Assembly (NCBI GenBank): GCA_027331445.1
Contig: DAHWUD010000012.1
Coordinates: 1 to 32,115, forward strand
DNA: 32,115 nucleotides
Direction: 5' to 3'
From: Candidatus Amesbacteria bacterium
Lineage (GTDB): Bacteria; Patescibacteriota; Microgenomatia; CAZETR01; Amesbacteraceae
A program made the position numbers and the translations under genes. Shown here piece after piece: positions 6,755 through 14,599 of this stretch. The notes beneath the pieces were generated by a model. That model did no database searches. It saw only the letters and a list, made by a program, of their open reading frames with translations, and was not told the DNA's origin. The first letter of the stretch is position 1, and every line of letters starts with the position of its first letter.

Positions 6755-8986
6755 ATGTTAGGGAAAAATAACAAATCCTGGATCTTGTATTTAGCCACTT
6801 TCCCGCCGCGGAAGTGTGGGATTGCGACCTTTACGGATGATTTAACTCTGGCTATGGATCGTTTGGTGGGGGGAGGAGTGGAAAACCGGGTGGTGGCGAT
6901 TAATCCTTCGGAGACGGTGCGGTTTAAGTATCCCAGGCGGGTGGTAATGTCCCTGGACCAGCCTTGGCTGCAAGATTACGGCTCCGTGGCAGAGCAGGTG
7001 AATAAGATGGAGCAGGTGAAGCTGGTGAACTTGCAACATGAATTCGGAATCTTCGGAGGGGAATGGGGGGAGGATGTATTGGAATTTGCCGCCAAATTGG
7101 AGAAGCCGCTGATAGTGACTTTACATACGGTAATTCCTTCCCCAGCAGAAAAGGTACGGGAAATAATCCGGGGATTGACGGAAAAATCGGTGAAGCTGGT
7201 GGTGATGACCCAGATGTCCAAACACCTGCTGCAGGATTATTACGGAATCGAGGGTGACAAAATTGAGATTATTCCCCACGGCATCCACCCGGTGGAGTTT
7301 AGTCCGAGCAGCCAGGCAAAGAGGAGTTTGGGACTGTCTTCAAAGTTAATGCTATTGACCTTCGGGTTGCTGTCTAAAAATAAGGGGATTGAGTATGTGC
7401 TGGAGGGCCTGCCGGAAGTGGTGAAGCAATATCCGGATTTAAGATATTGGGTAGTGGGAGCGACGCACCCGGTTGTATTGAGGGAGGAAGGGGAAACGTA
7501 CCGAAATTTTCTGGAAAAACGGGTGGTAGAGCTACGATTGACTAAGAATGTTCGGTTTTATAATGAGTATCTGGAGCTGCCTGAATTGTTGACATTTTTG
7601 AAAGCCGCGGATGTGTATATTGCTTCAAGTTTGGATCCTAATCAGGCCGTGTCCGGGACGTTAAGCTACGCATTGGGAGCGGGACGGCCCGTGATTTCCA
7701 CCCGGTTTGCCCAGGCGCGGGAGATAGTGACCGATGAGGTGGGGCTAACCGTAGGATTTAAGACGTCTGAGGATTACACACGGGCGATTCTGACACTTTT
7801 GGGGGATGATGCCCGCCGGGCAGAAATGGCCCGTAAGGCTTATATGAGGACCAGATTTATGACCTGGCCGAATGTGGCGTTGGCTTACTGGAGAGTTTTT
7901 TGCGAGACTGTTCCCCAGCTGAGGGATATCCAAAAAAATCTTCCGGATTTGAAATTGACGCACCTGGCTAAAATGACCGACAAGTTTGGTATGATCCAGT
8001 TTGCCAAGATGAGCGTACCCGACAGACCATCGGGTTATACGCTGGATGATAATGCCAGGGCGCTCATCGCCGTAGGTTGGAGCGCGGAAGAAAAACACGA
8101 CAAGAAGGCGGAACGACTGGAGGAAACTTATCTGAAATTTATTGAGTTGGCAGGTTCGGTCGGCAAGGGATTTGTGAATTATGTGGGACAAGATTATAGA
8201 TTTAGGGACGATTTGAACGGGAGCGAGAACCTGGAAGACGCTAATGCCAGAGCGATGCTGGCTCTGGGCTGGACGTTGAGTCTGAAGCATTTCCCGGTGA
8301 AGCTGCGCAGAAAAGCCAAATCTTTGTGGGACAAGAAATGGAAGGAGGGGGTGGAGTTTGAATTTCCGCGCCCGCAGGCTTTTTGGATCAAGGGGGCGTA
8401 CCATGCCCTTTTGGGTAAGGCCGGCAACGGAGAGCTGAAATCCAGCATTGAGGTTTACTGCGAGAAGCTGATGGCGGCTTACACAGCCAACCGGGAAGAC
8501 GATTGGCGCTGGTTTGAGCAGGCGCTGACTTATTCCAACAGTATTTTGTCCGAGGCATTGATTTGGGGTTACAAGTTGACCGGAAAGGAAGAATATCTGA
8601 AGACTGCGCGGGAGAGTTTGGATTTTCTGATCAGCCAGACGTTTGAGAAAGGCGTATTTGTACCTGTGGGTCAGAATGGATGGTATTTCCGAAAGGGCAA
8701 GCGACAGTATTTTGACCAACAACCTGAAGACACGGCAGCTATGGTGCAAACGTTGGGGACAATGTACCGAGTAACCAGGGATAAGAAATATAAAAGGCTT
8801 ATGGAGAAGGCGTTTAATTGGTTTTTGGGGGAAAACATGCTGGGACGGATGATGTACGATGAAGTTACGGGAGGAAGCTACGACGGTTTGGGCGAGAACT
8901 ATATTAATTTGAATGAGGGAGCGGAATCCACGGTATCGTATTTATTGGCGAGGATGATGGTGGAGCGAATCCGAAAGGTGAACTGA
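6755..8986 (+). CDS. GT4 glycosyltransferase fused to a C-terminal (alpha/alpha) toroid-like domain
   Basis: 743 aa; N-terminal 'YLATFPPRKCGIATFTDDL', 'VVTQMSKHLLQDYYG', 'ADVYIASSLDPNQAVSGTLSYALGAGRPVISTRFAQAREIV'; C-terminal helical repeats 'PSGYTLDDNARALIAVGW', 'EDANARAMLALGW', 'DDWRWFEQALTYSNSILSEALIWGY'. Confidence 0.85.
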   Translation: MLGKNNKSWILYLATFPPRKCGIATFTDDLTLAMDRLVGGGVENRVVAINPSETVRFKYPRRVVMSLDQPWLQDYGSVAEQVNKMEQVKLVNLQHEFGIFGGEWGEDVLEFAAKLEKPLIVTLHTVIPSPAEKVREIIRGLTEKSVKLVVMTQMSKHLLQDYYGIEGDKIEIIPHGIHPVEFSPSSQAKRSLGLSSKLMLLTFGLLSKNKGIEYVLEGLPEVVKQYPDLRYWVVGATHPVVLREEGETYRNFLEKRVVELRLTKNVRFYNEYLELPELLTFLKAADVYIASSLDPNQAVSGTLSYALGAGRPVISTRFAQAREIVTDEVGLTVGFKTSEDYTRAILTLLGDDARRAEMARKAYMRTRFMTWPNVALAYWRVFCETVPQLRDIQKNLPDLKLTHLAKMTDKFGMIQFAKMSVPDRPSGYTLDDNARALIAVGWSAEEKHDKKAERLEETYLKFIELAGSVGKGFVNYVGQDYRFRDDLNGSENLEDANARAMLALGWTLSLKHFPVKLRRKAKSLWDKKWKEGVEFEFPRPQAFWIKGAYHALLGKAGNGELKSSIEVYCEKLMAAYTANREDDWRWFEQALTYSNSILSEALIWGYKLTGKEEYLKTARESLDFLISQTFEKGVFVPVGQNGWYFRKGKRQYFDQQPEDTAAMVQTLGTMYRVTRDKKYKRLMEKAFNWFLGENMLGRMMYDEVTGGSYDGLGENYINLNEGAESTVSYLLARMMVERIRKVN

Positions 8987-8987
8987 T

Positions 8988-10511
8988 ATGGCGACGATAA
9001 TATCGGGCCTGGTAGGGTCGTTGAGTTTGGGTGACCACCGGTCGGAGACGGGAGAAAAGATCGGCTGGGACCCGGTGGGCAGGCTGGCTCGGGTGTATGA
9101 AATTGCCAGAAACGCTCTCGAATACCGGGCCGACCACCTGGTGCGACGGGCGGCCATCGAACGGATTTTGCGGCGGCAGCTGGTGTTTACGGCCGATGCC
9201 ACGAAGCTGGCCCGGGAGCTGCTGCTCGAGCTGAAGTGGGCCAGGTATGTGAACGATGCGGATATCAAGGTGCTGACGGAGGCGGATCTGGCGGAGATTC
9301 TGGAAAAATTTATCCGGACTTTGGGCGACCGGAAGATTGATAAGGACTGGGTGGTGGGCCTGGCTTCGGCAGAAATTGAGGAGAAGATAAACCCCAACCG
9401 GGATTATCAGCAGTTCACGACTTTTGCCTTCCACGTGATGAAGCGGCGGCTATCCCTGCCGGATATCCCCTATCTGGATTTGGTGCTGTTTACCTGCGTG
9501 GACCGGGTGTATTCCCAAAGCGACAACCAGCAGCTGGCCTTTCATCTGTGGAAGCTGCTGCGGGGGCAGATGCGGACGGCGGGAGCCAGCGAGGAAAAGA
9601 TTTTGCTGGAGACATGGAAACATTACCAGTTGGCCGTTGGGCATAAACTGCAGAGTTCACTGGGGACTTACATCAGGCAGAGAATGCCACCCCTGGTGCT
9701 GGTGCGGGATATGTATTTTGCCAATCCGCGGCGGTTTGTGATCGCGGTGAACGGAGAAAAGGAATTTAACCAGCTGGCGGCGGAAGTGCTGGAGCTGCAG
9801 CTGTCGCAAATGCGGCGGAGAATGAATACCGCGACGGTAAGAAGTCTGGTGTACGTGTTTTTGACCAAAATGCTGTTGGTCATAGTGCTGGAGATGCCGC
9901 TGGAAAGGCTGGTTCGGGGGCATATTGCCACCGTGCCCTTGCTTATCAATCTGGCGTTTCCGGTGGTGCTGATGTGGTTTTTGTCTAAGCGGATCAAGCT
10001 GCCTAAGCCGGCGGAACAGGAACGGTTGGCGGCGGAGGCCTGGAAGGTAGTGCACAGCGAGGAATTCCCGGTGGATGAAATGGACATGTACCTGGGGCCG
10101 CGGCCGGTGTCGAAGGTGAGATGGGTGATTTATTACAGCCTGTACGGCGTGCTGTTTTTGATCATCTTCGCGGCGATCTGGTGGGCCCTGCAGAAAGTCG
10201 GATTTAGCATATTTAATATCGTGATCTTTATCTTCTTCTTGTGCGTGGTCAGTTTCTTTGCCTACCGGATCCGGCAGACGGCGATGGTGTACACTTACAA
10301 ACCGCGGGAGCAGCAGAAGACGGCCTTTATTGAGGTGCTGACATTGCCGGTAGTGGTGGTGGGGAGCTTTTTGAGCCGGGAGGTATCAAGGCTTAATTTC
10401 CTGGTGTTTATCTTCGATTTCGTCCTGGAAGCCCCGTTCAAGATCGTGCTGAGATTTTTGGACAGCTGGATGGCCTTTTTGTCGGTGAAACGCGATGAAG
10501 CGGTGGGGTGA
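8988..10511 (+). CDS. conserved membrane protein of unknown function
   Basis: 507 aa with several C-terminal TM segments; starts 2 nt after the preceding stop with an AAGGTGA SD. Confidence 0.75.
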   Translation: MATIISGLVGSLSLGDHRSETGEKIGWDPVGRLARVYEIARNALEYRADHLVRRAAIERILRRQLVFTADATKLARELLLELKWARYVNDADIKVLTEADLAEILEKFIRTLGDRKIDKDWVVGLASAEIEEKINPNRDYQQFTTFAFHVMKRRLSLPDIPYLDLVLFTCVDRVYSQSDNQQLAFHLWKLLRGQMRTAGASEEKILLETWKHYQLAVGHKLQSSLGTYIRQRMPPLVLVRDMYFANPRRFVIAVNGEKEFNQLAAEVLELQLSQMRRRMNTATVRSLVYVFLTKMLLVIVLEMPLERLVRGHIATVPLLINLAFPVVLMWFLSKRIKLPKPAEQERLAAEAWKVVHSEEFPVDEMDMYLGPRPVSKVRWVIYYSLYGVLFLIIFAAIWWALQKVGFSIFNIVIFIFFLCVVSFFAYRIRQTAMVYTYKPREQQKTAFIEVLTLPVVVVGSFLSREVSRLNFLVFIFDFVLEAPFKIVLRFLDSWMAFLSVKRDEAVG

Positions 10512-11255
10512 ATAAAGTTTGTGGCGGCGGATGCGGCGCAGGACCAGAATGATGTTGGCCAGGGCGATGACGACCAGGGTAATAAAAATGGGCAACAGCA
10601 GTTGGTAGGAATCAAAATCGGGCGAGGTCTTTTTGATGGCTACATAGAGCAGAATGAGGCCGCCCCAGGCAATGAGGAAGAAAGCTTTGAAATCCGCCCA
10701 ACGGCCGACGTATTGGTCGCGGGAATGAGTATAGGAATACATGGCAAACAGGATGGCGCAGGCGATCAGCAGGCCTCGGATGACCAGGGAAATGAGGTTG
10801 GGGGCGTTATAGACGCTGGTGTGGTTGAGTTCTAAAAGGGCGAGGCAGACGGCAAAGAGCAAGCCGCCGCCGTAAATGAGGTTGTGGGAAAAAGTGAGGT
10901 GAAAGTAGCGGTTGATTTCGGCGGATTCGTCGCTGTCGTGGCGAAGACCGGTATCGGAAAGCATCTTGGTGACGCCGTGAATGGCTACCCCGCCGTAGGA
11001 AAAGAACATAGCGAGGAAAATAGTGTCGATGAGAATGCCGTCCCGGATAAACTGGGTATGAGCTCGGGGTAGGATCAGGAGAGATTGGACATAAGAGTTG
11101 ACGAGAATAAACACGGCTCCGGGGAGAAAGATCAGATACAGGATCTGCAGCAGGGAAAGATGAAAAATTTTCCGGTTTTTGAGGAAGGAGGCCTGGTAGG
11201 CGATGACTCCGGCGACGATGATAAGGATGAGGATGGAGATGAGGTGGTTGGTCAT
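10386..11255 (-). CDS. polytopic membrane protein of unknown function
   Basis: 289 aa, multiple TM segments (MTNHLISILILIIVAGVIAYQASFL...); convergent 3' overlap with the previous gene. Confidence 0.75.
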   Translation of the reverse strand: MTNHLISILILIIVAGVIAYQASFLKNRKIFHLSLLQILYLIFLPGAVFILVNSYVQSLLILPRAHTQFIRDGILIDTIFLAMFFSYGGVAIHGVTKMLSDTGLRHDSDESAEINRYFHLTFSHNLIYGGGLLFAVCLALLELNHTSVYNAPNLISLVIRGLLIACAILFAMYSYTHSRDQYVGRWADFKAFFLIAWGGLILLYVAIKKTSPDFDSYQLLLPIFITLVVIALANIILVLRRIRRHKLYSPHRFIAFHRQKGHPAVQKSQHDLERGFQDEIEDKHQEIKP

Positions 11256-11307
11256 GCCTGCTGATAAATTTTAGCATGATTTCATTTTGGAGCGGGAGTG
11301 TAGTAGG

Positions 11308-12423
11308 ATGAGCGCAGTTATGGTGGATAAAATCCAATGCCCGTACTGTCATAACCTGGTGGAGATTTCCGAGGCGCTCAAACATGAGTTGGAGGAGCAG
11401 CTAGAGCAGCTGAAAAAGGATACCGAGGTCAAAGTGCTGGCCCAAACCCGGGAAAAGTTCGCGGCGGAAATGAAGAATACCCAGGCGGAATTGACGGAAG
11501 CACATGACCAGAACAAACGGTTGATTGACCAGCTGACGGAAATGAATAAATCGATGCGGGAGATGAAAAGGCGGGATGAAAAACGGGCTTTGGAAATGGA
11601 AAAGAAGCTGGCTCAGGATGAGGAAAAAATCAGGCTGGAGGTGCAAAAACAGCTGGATGAAGAGCAGCATCTGAAAAACCTGGAGAATGAGAAAAAGCTG
11701 ACCGACGCGCTGAAAGTCAACGAGGAACTGCGGCGCAAGCTGCAGCAGGGGTCGCAGCAGACCCAAGGCGAGGTAATGGAACTGGATTTGGAACAGATGC
11801 TGCGGGAAGAGTTTGCCAACGACCGGATACTGCCGGTAGCCAAGGGGGTGAGAGGGGCGGATATCGTGCAGGAAGTGTGGGATAAAAACGGAAATAAGTG
11901 CGGCACAATTTTGTGGGAATCTAAAAATGCCAAGTGGAGCGACGGCTGGATCAGCAAACTGAAGGAGGACCAGAGGCAGCAGAAAGCGGAAGTGGCGGTT
12001 TTGGCGTGCGAGAACATGCCGGAGGGCAGCCACGGAATGACGTACGCGGAGGGAGTATGGGTGGTAGCCCGGGTACATGCCTGCCCCGTAGCTTATTCGT
12101 TAAGGGGGGGCCTTATTCAAATGGCCGGACTGCGGCGATCGATGGTGGGCAAGAGCGAGAAGGCCGACGTGCTGTTTAATTACATGTCGGGGACTATGTT
12201 CCGGCAGAGGATTGAGGCGGTGGTGGAGGCTTTTTCCGAAGCTCAGGAGGAGATGGAAAGAGAGAGGCGGTGGTTTACGACCAAGTGGTCGCGGCAGGAA
12301 AAAAGCCTGCGCAAGGTCATCGACAACATGCAGGGCATGTACGGGGACTTGCAGGGAATTATGGGGGGAAACAGTCTGCCGGAGATGAAGAGCCTGAGTT
12401 TGGAATCCGGTTTGAAGGAATGA
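11308..12423 (+). CDS. DUF2130 domain protein
   Basis: 'KIQCPYCHNLVEISEALKHE' zinc-ribbon start, long coiled coil, then 'GADIVQEVWDKNGNKCGTILWESKNAKWSDGWISKLKEDQRQQKAEVAVL'. Confidence 0.88.
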   Translation: MSAVMVDKIQCPYCHNLVEISEALKHELEEQLEQLKKDTEVKVLAQTREKFAAEMKNTQAELTEAHDQNKRLIDQLTEMNKSMREMKRRDEKRALEMEKKLAQDEEKIRLEVQKQLDEEQHLKNLENEKKLTDALKVNEELRRKLQQGSQQTQGEVMELDLEQMLREEFANDRILPVAKGVRGADIVQEVWDKNGNKCGTILWESKNAKWSDGWISKLKEDQRQQKAEVAVLACENMPEGSHGMTYAEGVWVVARVHACPVAYSLRGGLIQMAGLRRSMVGKSEKADVLFNYMSGTMFRQRIEAVVEAFSEAQEEMERERRWFTTKWSRQEKSLRKVIDNMQGMYGDLQGIMGGNSLPEMKSLSLESGLKE

Positions 12424-12424
12424 G

Positions 12425-12859
12425 TTATTCGTCGTCGGCGGTAAAATAGGAGGGTAATTTGGCGTCGGAGGCGGAAACGGGGGCGGCAGGGGTAACCAGT
12501 TTGCGGTCCCGCTCGGTGAGGGCGATAATGTCCCCTACTCCAATCTGGCGGTCGGTAGAAACATCGACCAGCTCAAACAACAGGTGAGTGGGTAATAGAT
12601 CGCCGGAGACGCGAAATTGTTTGCCCGTGCCTAAAAATTTAAGCAGGGAGCCGCGTTTGATAAACAAGTAATCCATGATCTGCCAATGGGAGGAACCGCC
12701 CCGGGTATCGGAGACCTTGTGAACGATGGCGACGTTGAGATTGGCTACAGGCTGATACAGCTGGCCCACGAACAAATGGTTGTGGTTGACAAAGGTGACA
12801 ATCCGGTTAAGCCAACGGGGGTGGGTGAAGTTAAACTTCTGGGTCTTGGCAAATAGCAT
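12425..12859 (-). CDS. hypothetical protein
   Basis: 144 aa; convergent with DUF2130 (stops adjacent), divergent from 12883. Confidence 0.65.
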   Translation of the reverse strand: MLFAKTQKFNFTHPRWLNRIVTFVNHNHLFVGQLYQPVANLNVAIVHKVSDTRGGSSHWQIMDYLFIKRGSLLKFLGTGKQFRVSGDLLPTHLLFELVDVSTDRQIGVGDIIALTERDRKLVTPAAPVSASDAKLPSYFTADDE

Positions 12860-12882
12860 AAGTTGATGTTAACATAATCCGA

Positions 12883-13539
12883 ATGGCGGCTAAAAGAGTA
12901 AAAAAAGCTCCTGAAACAGAAGTAATGCCGGAGCCGGTGATGATGCCGGTGACGGTACACGAACGCGGACGGGGTAAGTGGTATGCGGCAATAATCATAG
13001 TGGTGTTGTTGGTGGGGCTGTGGATATATAAGACGGACAACTGGCCGATTGTGGCCATGGTCGGTATGCACCCTATAACCAGGTACCAGGTGGACCAGGA
13101 GCTATTTAAGCAGGGCGGCAAAATGGAAGTAGACAACCTGGTGACGCAGCAGGTGATCCAGGACGAGCTGAACCGAAAAGGGATAACGGTGAGCAACGAC
13201 GAGCTGAACCAGAGGCTGGATGTGATTAAGGCTAACCTGGCGGGACAGGATTTAAACAGCGCTCTGGCGGCTCAGGGAATGACGATGGCAGATTTGACTA
13301 ACCAACTGAAACTGCAGCTGGGGGTGGAAAAAGCGGTAGCGGAGCAAGCGACAGTGAGTACGGCCGAGGTGGACGCGTATATAAAGTCTAATGGCTCGAC
13401 ACTGACAGCTACAACCGAGGCGGCCAGGCGGGATGAGGCCATGGCAAGCCTAAAACAGCAGAAGCTGCAGAGCGCGGTATCGGTTTGGGTACAGGATTTG
13501 CTGGCCAAGACCAAGGTCTGGCGGGCACCCGGGATGTAA
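12883..13539 (+). CDS. membrane-anchored SurA_N-like / peptidyl-prolyl isomerase-type chaperone
   Basis: 218 aa; single TM, then 'ITRYQVDQELFKQGGKMEVDNLVTQQVIQDELNRKGITVSNDELNQRLD' SurA/PrsA N-terminal pattern. Confidence 0.7.
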   Translation: MAAKRVKKAPETEVMPEPVMMPVTVHERGRGKWYAAIIIVVLLVGLWIYKTDNWPIVAMVGMHPITRYQVDQELFKQGGKMEVDNLVTQQVIQDELNRKGITVSNDELNQRLDVIKANLAGQDLNSALAAQGMTMADLTNQLKLQLGVEKAVAEQATVSTAEVDAYIKSNGSTLTATTEAARRDEAMASLKQQKLQSAVSVWVQDLLAKTKVWRAPGM

Positions 13540-13569
13540 ACGTGGACTTTTGATAAGACCTATAAGTGG

Positions 13570-13598
13570 TTGACAAGAGAACGGATTATTGATAGAAT
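13570..13598 (+). promoter_or_regulatory. sigma70-type promoter TTGACA-N17-TAGAAT
   Basis: TTGACA at 13570-13575, 17-nt spacer, TAGAAT at 13593-13598; ATG of the next gene begins at 13605. Confidence 0.75.
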
Positions 13599-13604
13599 GG
13601 GTGC

Positions 13605-14579
13605 ATGAATAGGTTAGAACAAGCTGGTGGAGTTGCAGTGGCCGGGGTGTTGGCATTTTCAGTAGCTGTGCCAGCTGAACAACAGGTGATGGCTCAGGTC
13701 ATGCCGTCGGTGGACCAACATATGGGTGATTATGTAAAAGCTTTGGGAGGATATGATGTGAATGGGGCTGTAAAAGGAAATTCAGGAGCGATTTTTACGA
13801 GGTATGACTGTACCAGCCCGCAGGATGCAAATCAATATAATCATGGACAGGAGGTCTTTGTCGCGGGTAAGGGCTTTTCTGTTGATGAGCAACTGGCCTT
13901 GACTGATAGAGGATTGCCGGGCGGAGCCAGTTCTAATCCTAATGAGATAGTAGCGCAAAAGTCGGTTACGACTGATGGTCAGGGAGATTTTTGCACAGAT
14001 TTGCATAAAATTGGCCCGGATGAGTGGGGAGAATACCAAGTGAGTACTAATTTGGAAGGAAAGAGTAAAGCTGACAACTATAGAGTAAAAAAAGAGAAGC
14101 CGACAGCGGTTCCTCCGACTAGGACTGAAGTGGAAGCTTCTGTGACTTCATCTCCGACTGCGCTCGTAGATACGGTAACACTGGTTCCGACTGTGAAAAA
14201 AACACCGACTCCGGCGATCACCGTGTCGAGATCGTCCACTGCTCCTAATGAGGAGAATTCCCCGACTCCACCGCAGGATACTTTGACTCCAACTGTGAAA
14301 AACACACTGACTCCGACGAGCGTCGGGACGGGATCTCCCACTTCTGCTTTCACTCCTCATCCGGGTGTTTCGCCATCGCCTAGTGCTACAGATACGGGGA
14401 CGCCCGCCCCGGAGACAGGTGAGGGCGGGAAGGGTGGCGGAAGTGCGGCTACGAAGGAGCCGGGAAGTTCTTCTTCTGCGGCCCAGCCTGTACAGGCGGA
14501 CAGAGTGGCCAGTTTGAGGAATGATGAATTCGATGAGGTGGTTAAAGGTGAGAGTGACCCTGACGGAAATAATAGTTAG
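13605..14579 (+). CDS. secreted protein with Thr/Pro/Ser-rich (mucin-like) C-terminal region
   Basis: 324 aa; N-terminal signal-like 'AGGVAVAGVLAFSVAVPAEQQVMAQ'; degenerate repeats 'LVPTVKKTPTP', 'LTPTVKNTLTP'. Confidence 0.7.
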   Translation: MNRLEQAGGVAVAGVLAFSVAVPAEQQVMAQVMPSVDQHMGDYVKALGGYDVNGAVKGNSGAIFTRYDCTSPQDANQYNHGQEVFVAGKGFSVDEQLALTDRGLPGGASSNPNEIVAQKSVTTDGQGDFCTDLHKIGPDEWGEYQVSTNLEGKSKADNYRVKKEKPTAVPPTRTEVEASVTSSPTALVDTVTLVPTVKKTPTPAITVSRSSTAPNEENSPTPPQDTLTPTVKNTLTPTSVGTGSPTSAFTPHPGVSPSPSATDTGTPAPETGEGGKGGGSAATKEPGSSSSAAQPVQADRVASLRNDEFDEVVKGESDPDGNNS

Positions 14580-14599
14580 TCGGGTTCTGGGAGAAATAT

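Noticed and set aside
7745-8749. Long minus-strand ORF (334 aa) antisense to the GT4/toroid gene
   Set aside because: Low-complexity basic/Leu-rich translation lying inside a strongly coding plus-strand gene; most likely frame shadow.
11401-12078. 225-aa minus-strand ORF antisense to DUF2130
   Set aside because: Composition (F/L/Q/H-rich) mirrors the Lys/Glu coiled-coil codons of the real gene; no recognizable domain.
13605-14579. Thr/Pro-rich protein as a classical LPXTG sortase substrate
   Set aside because: No LPXTG-like motif followed by a TM and basic tail; the C-terminus is acidic and hydrophilic.
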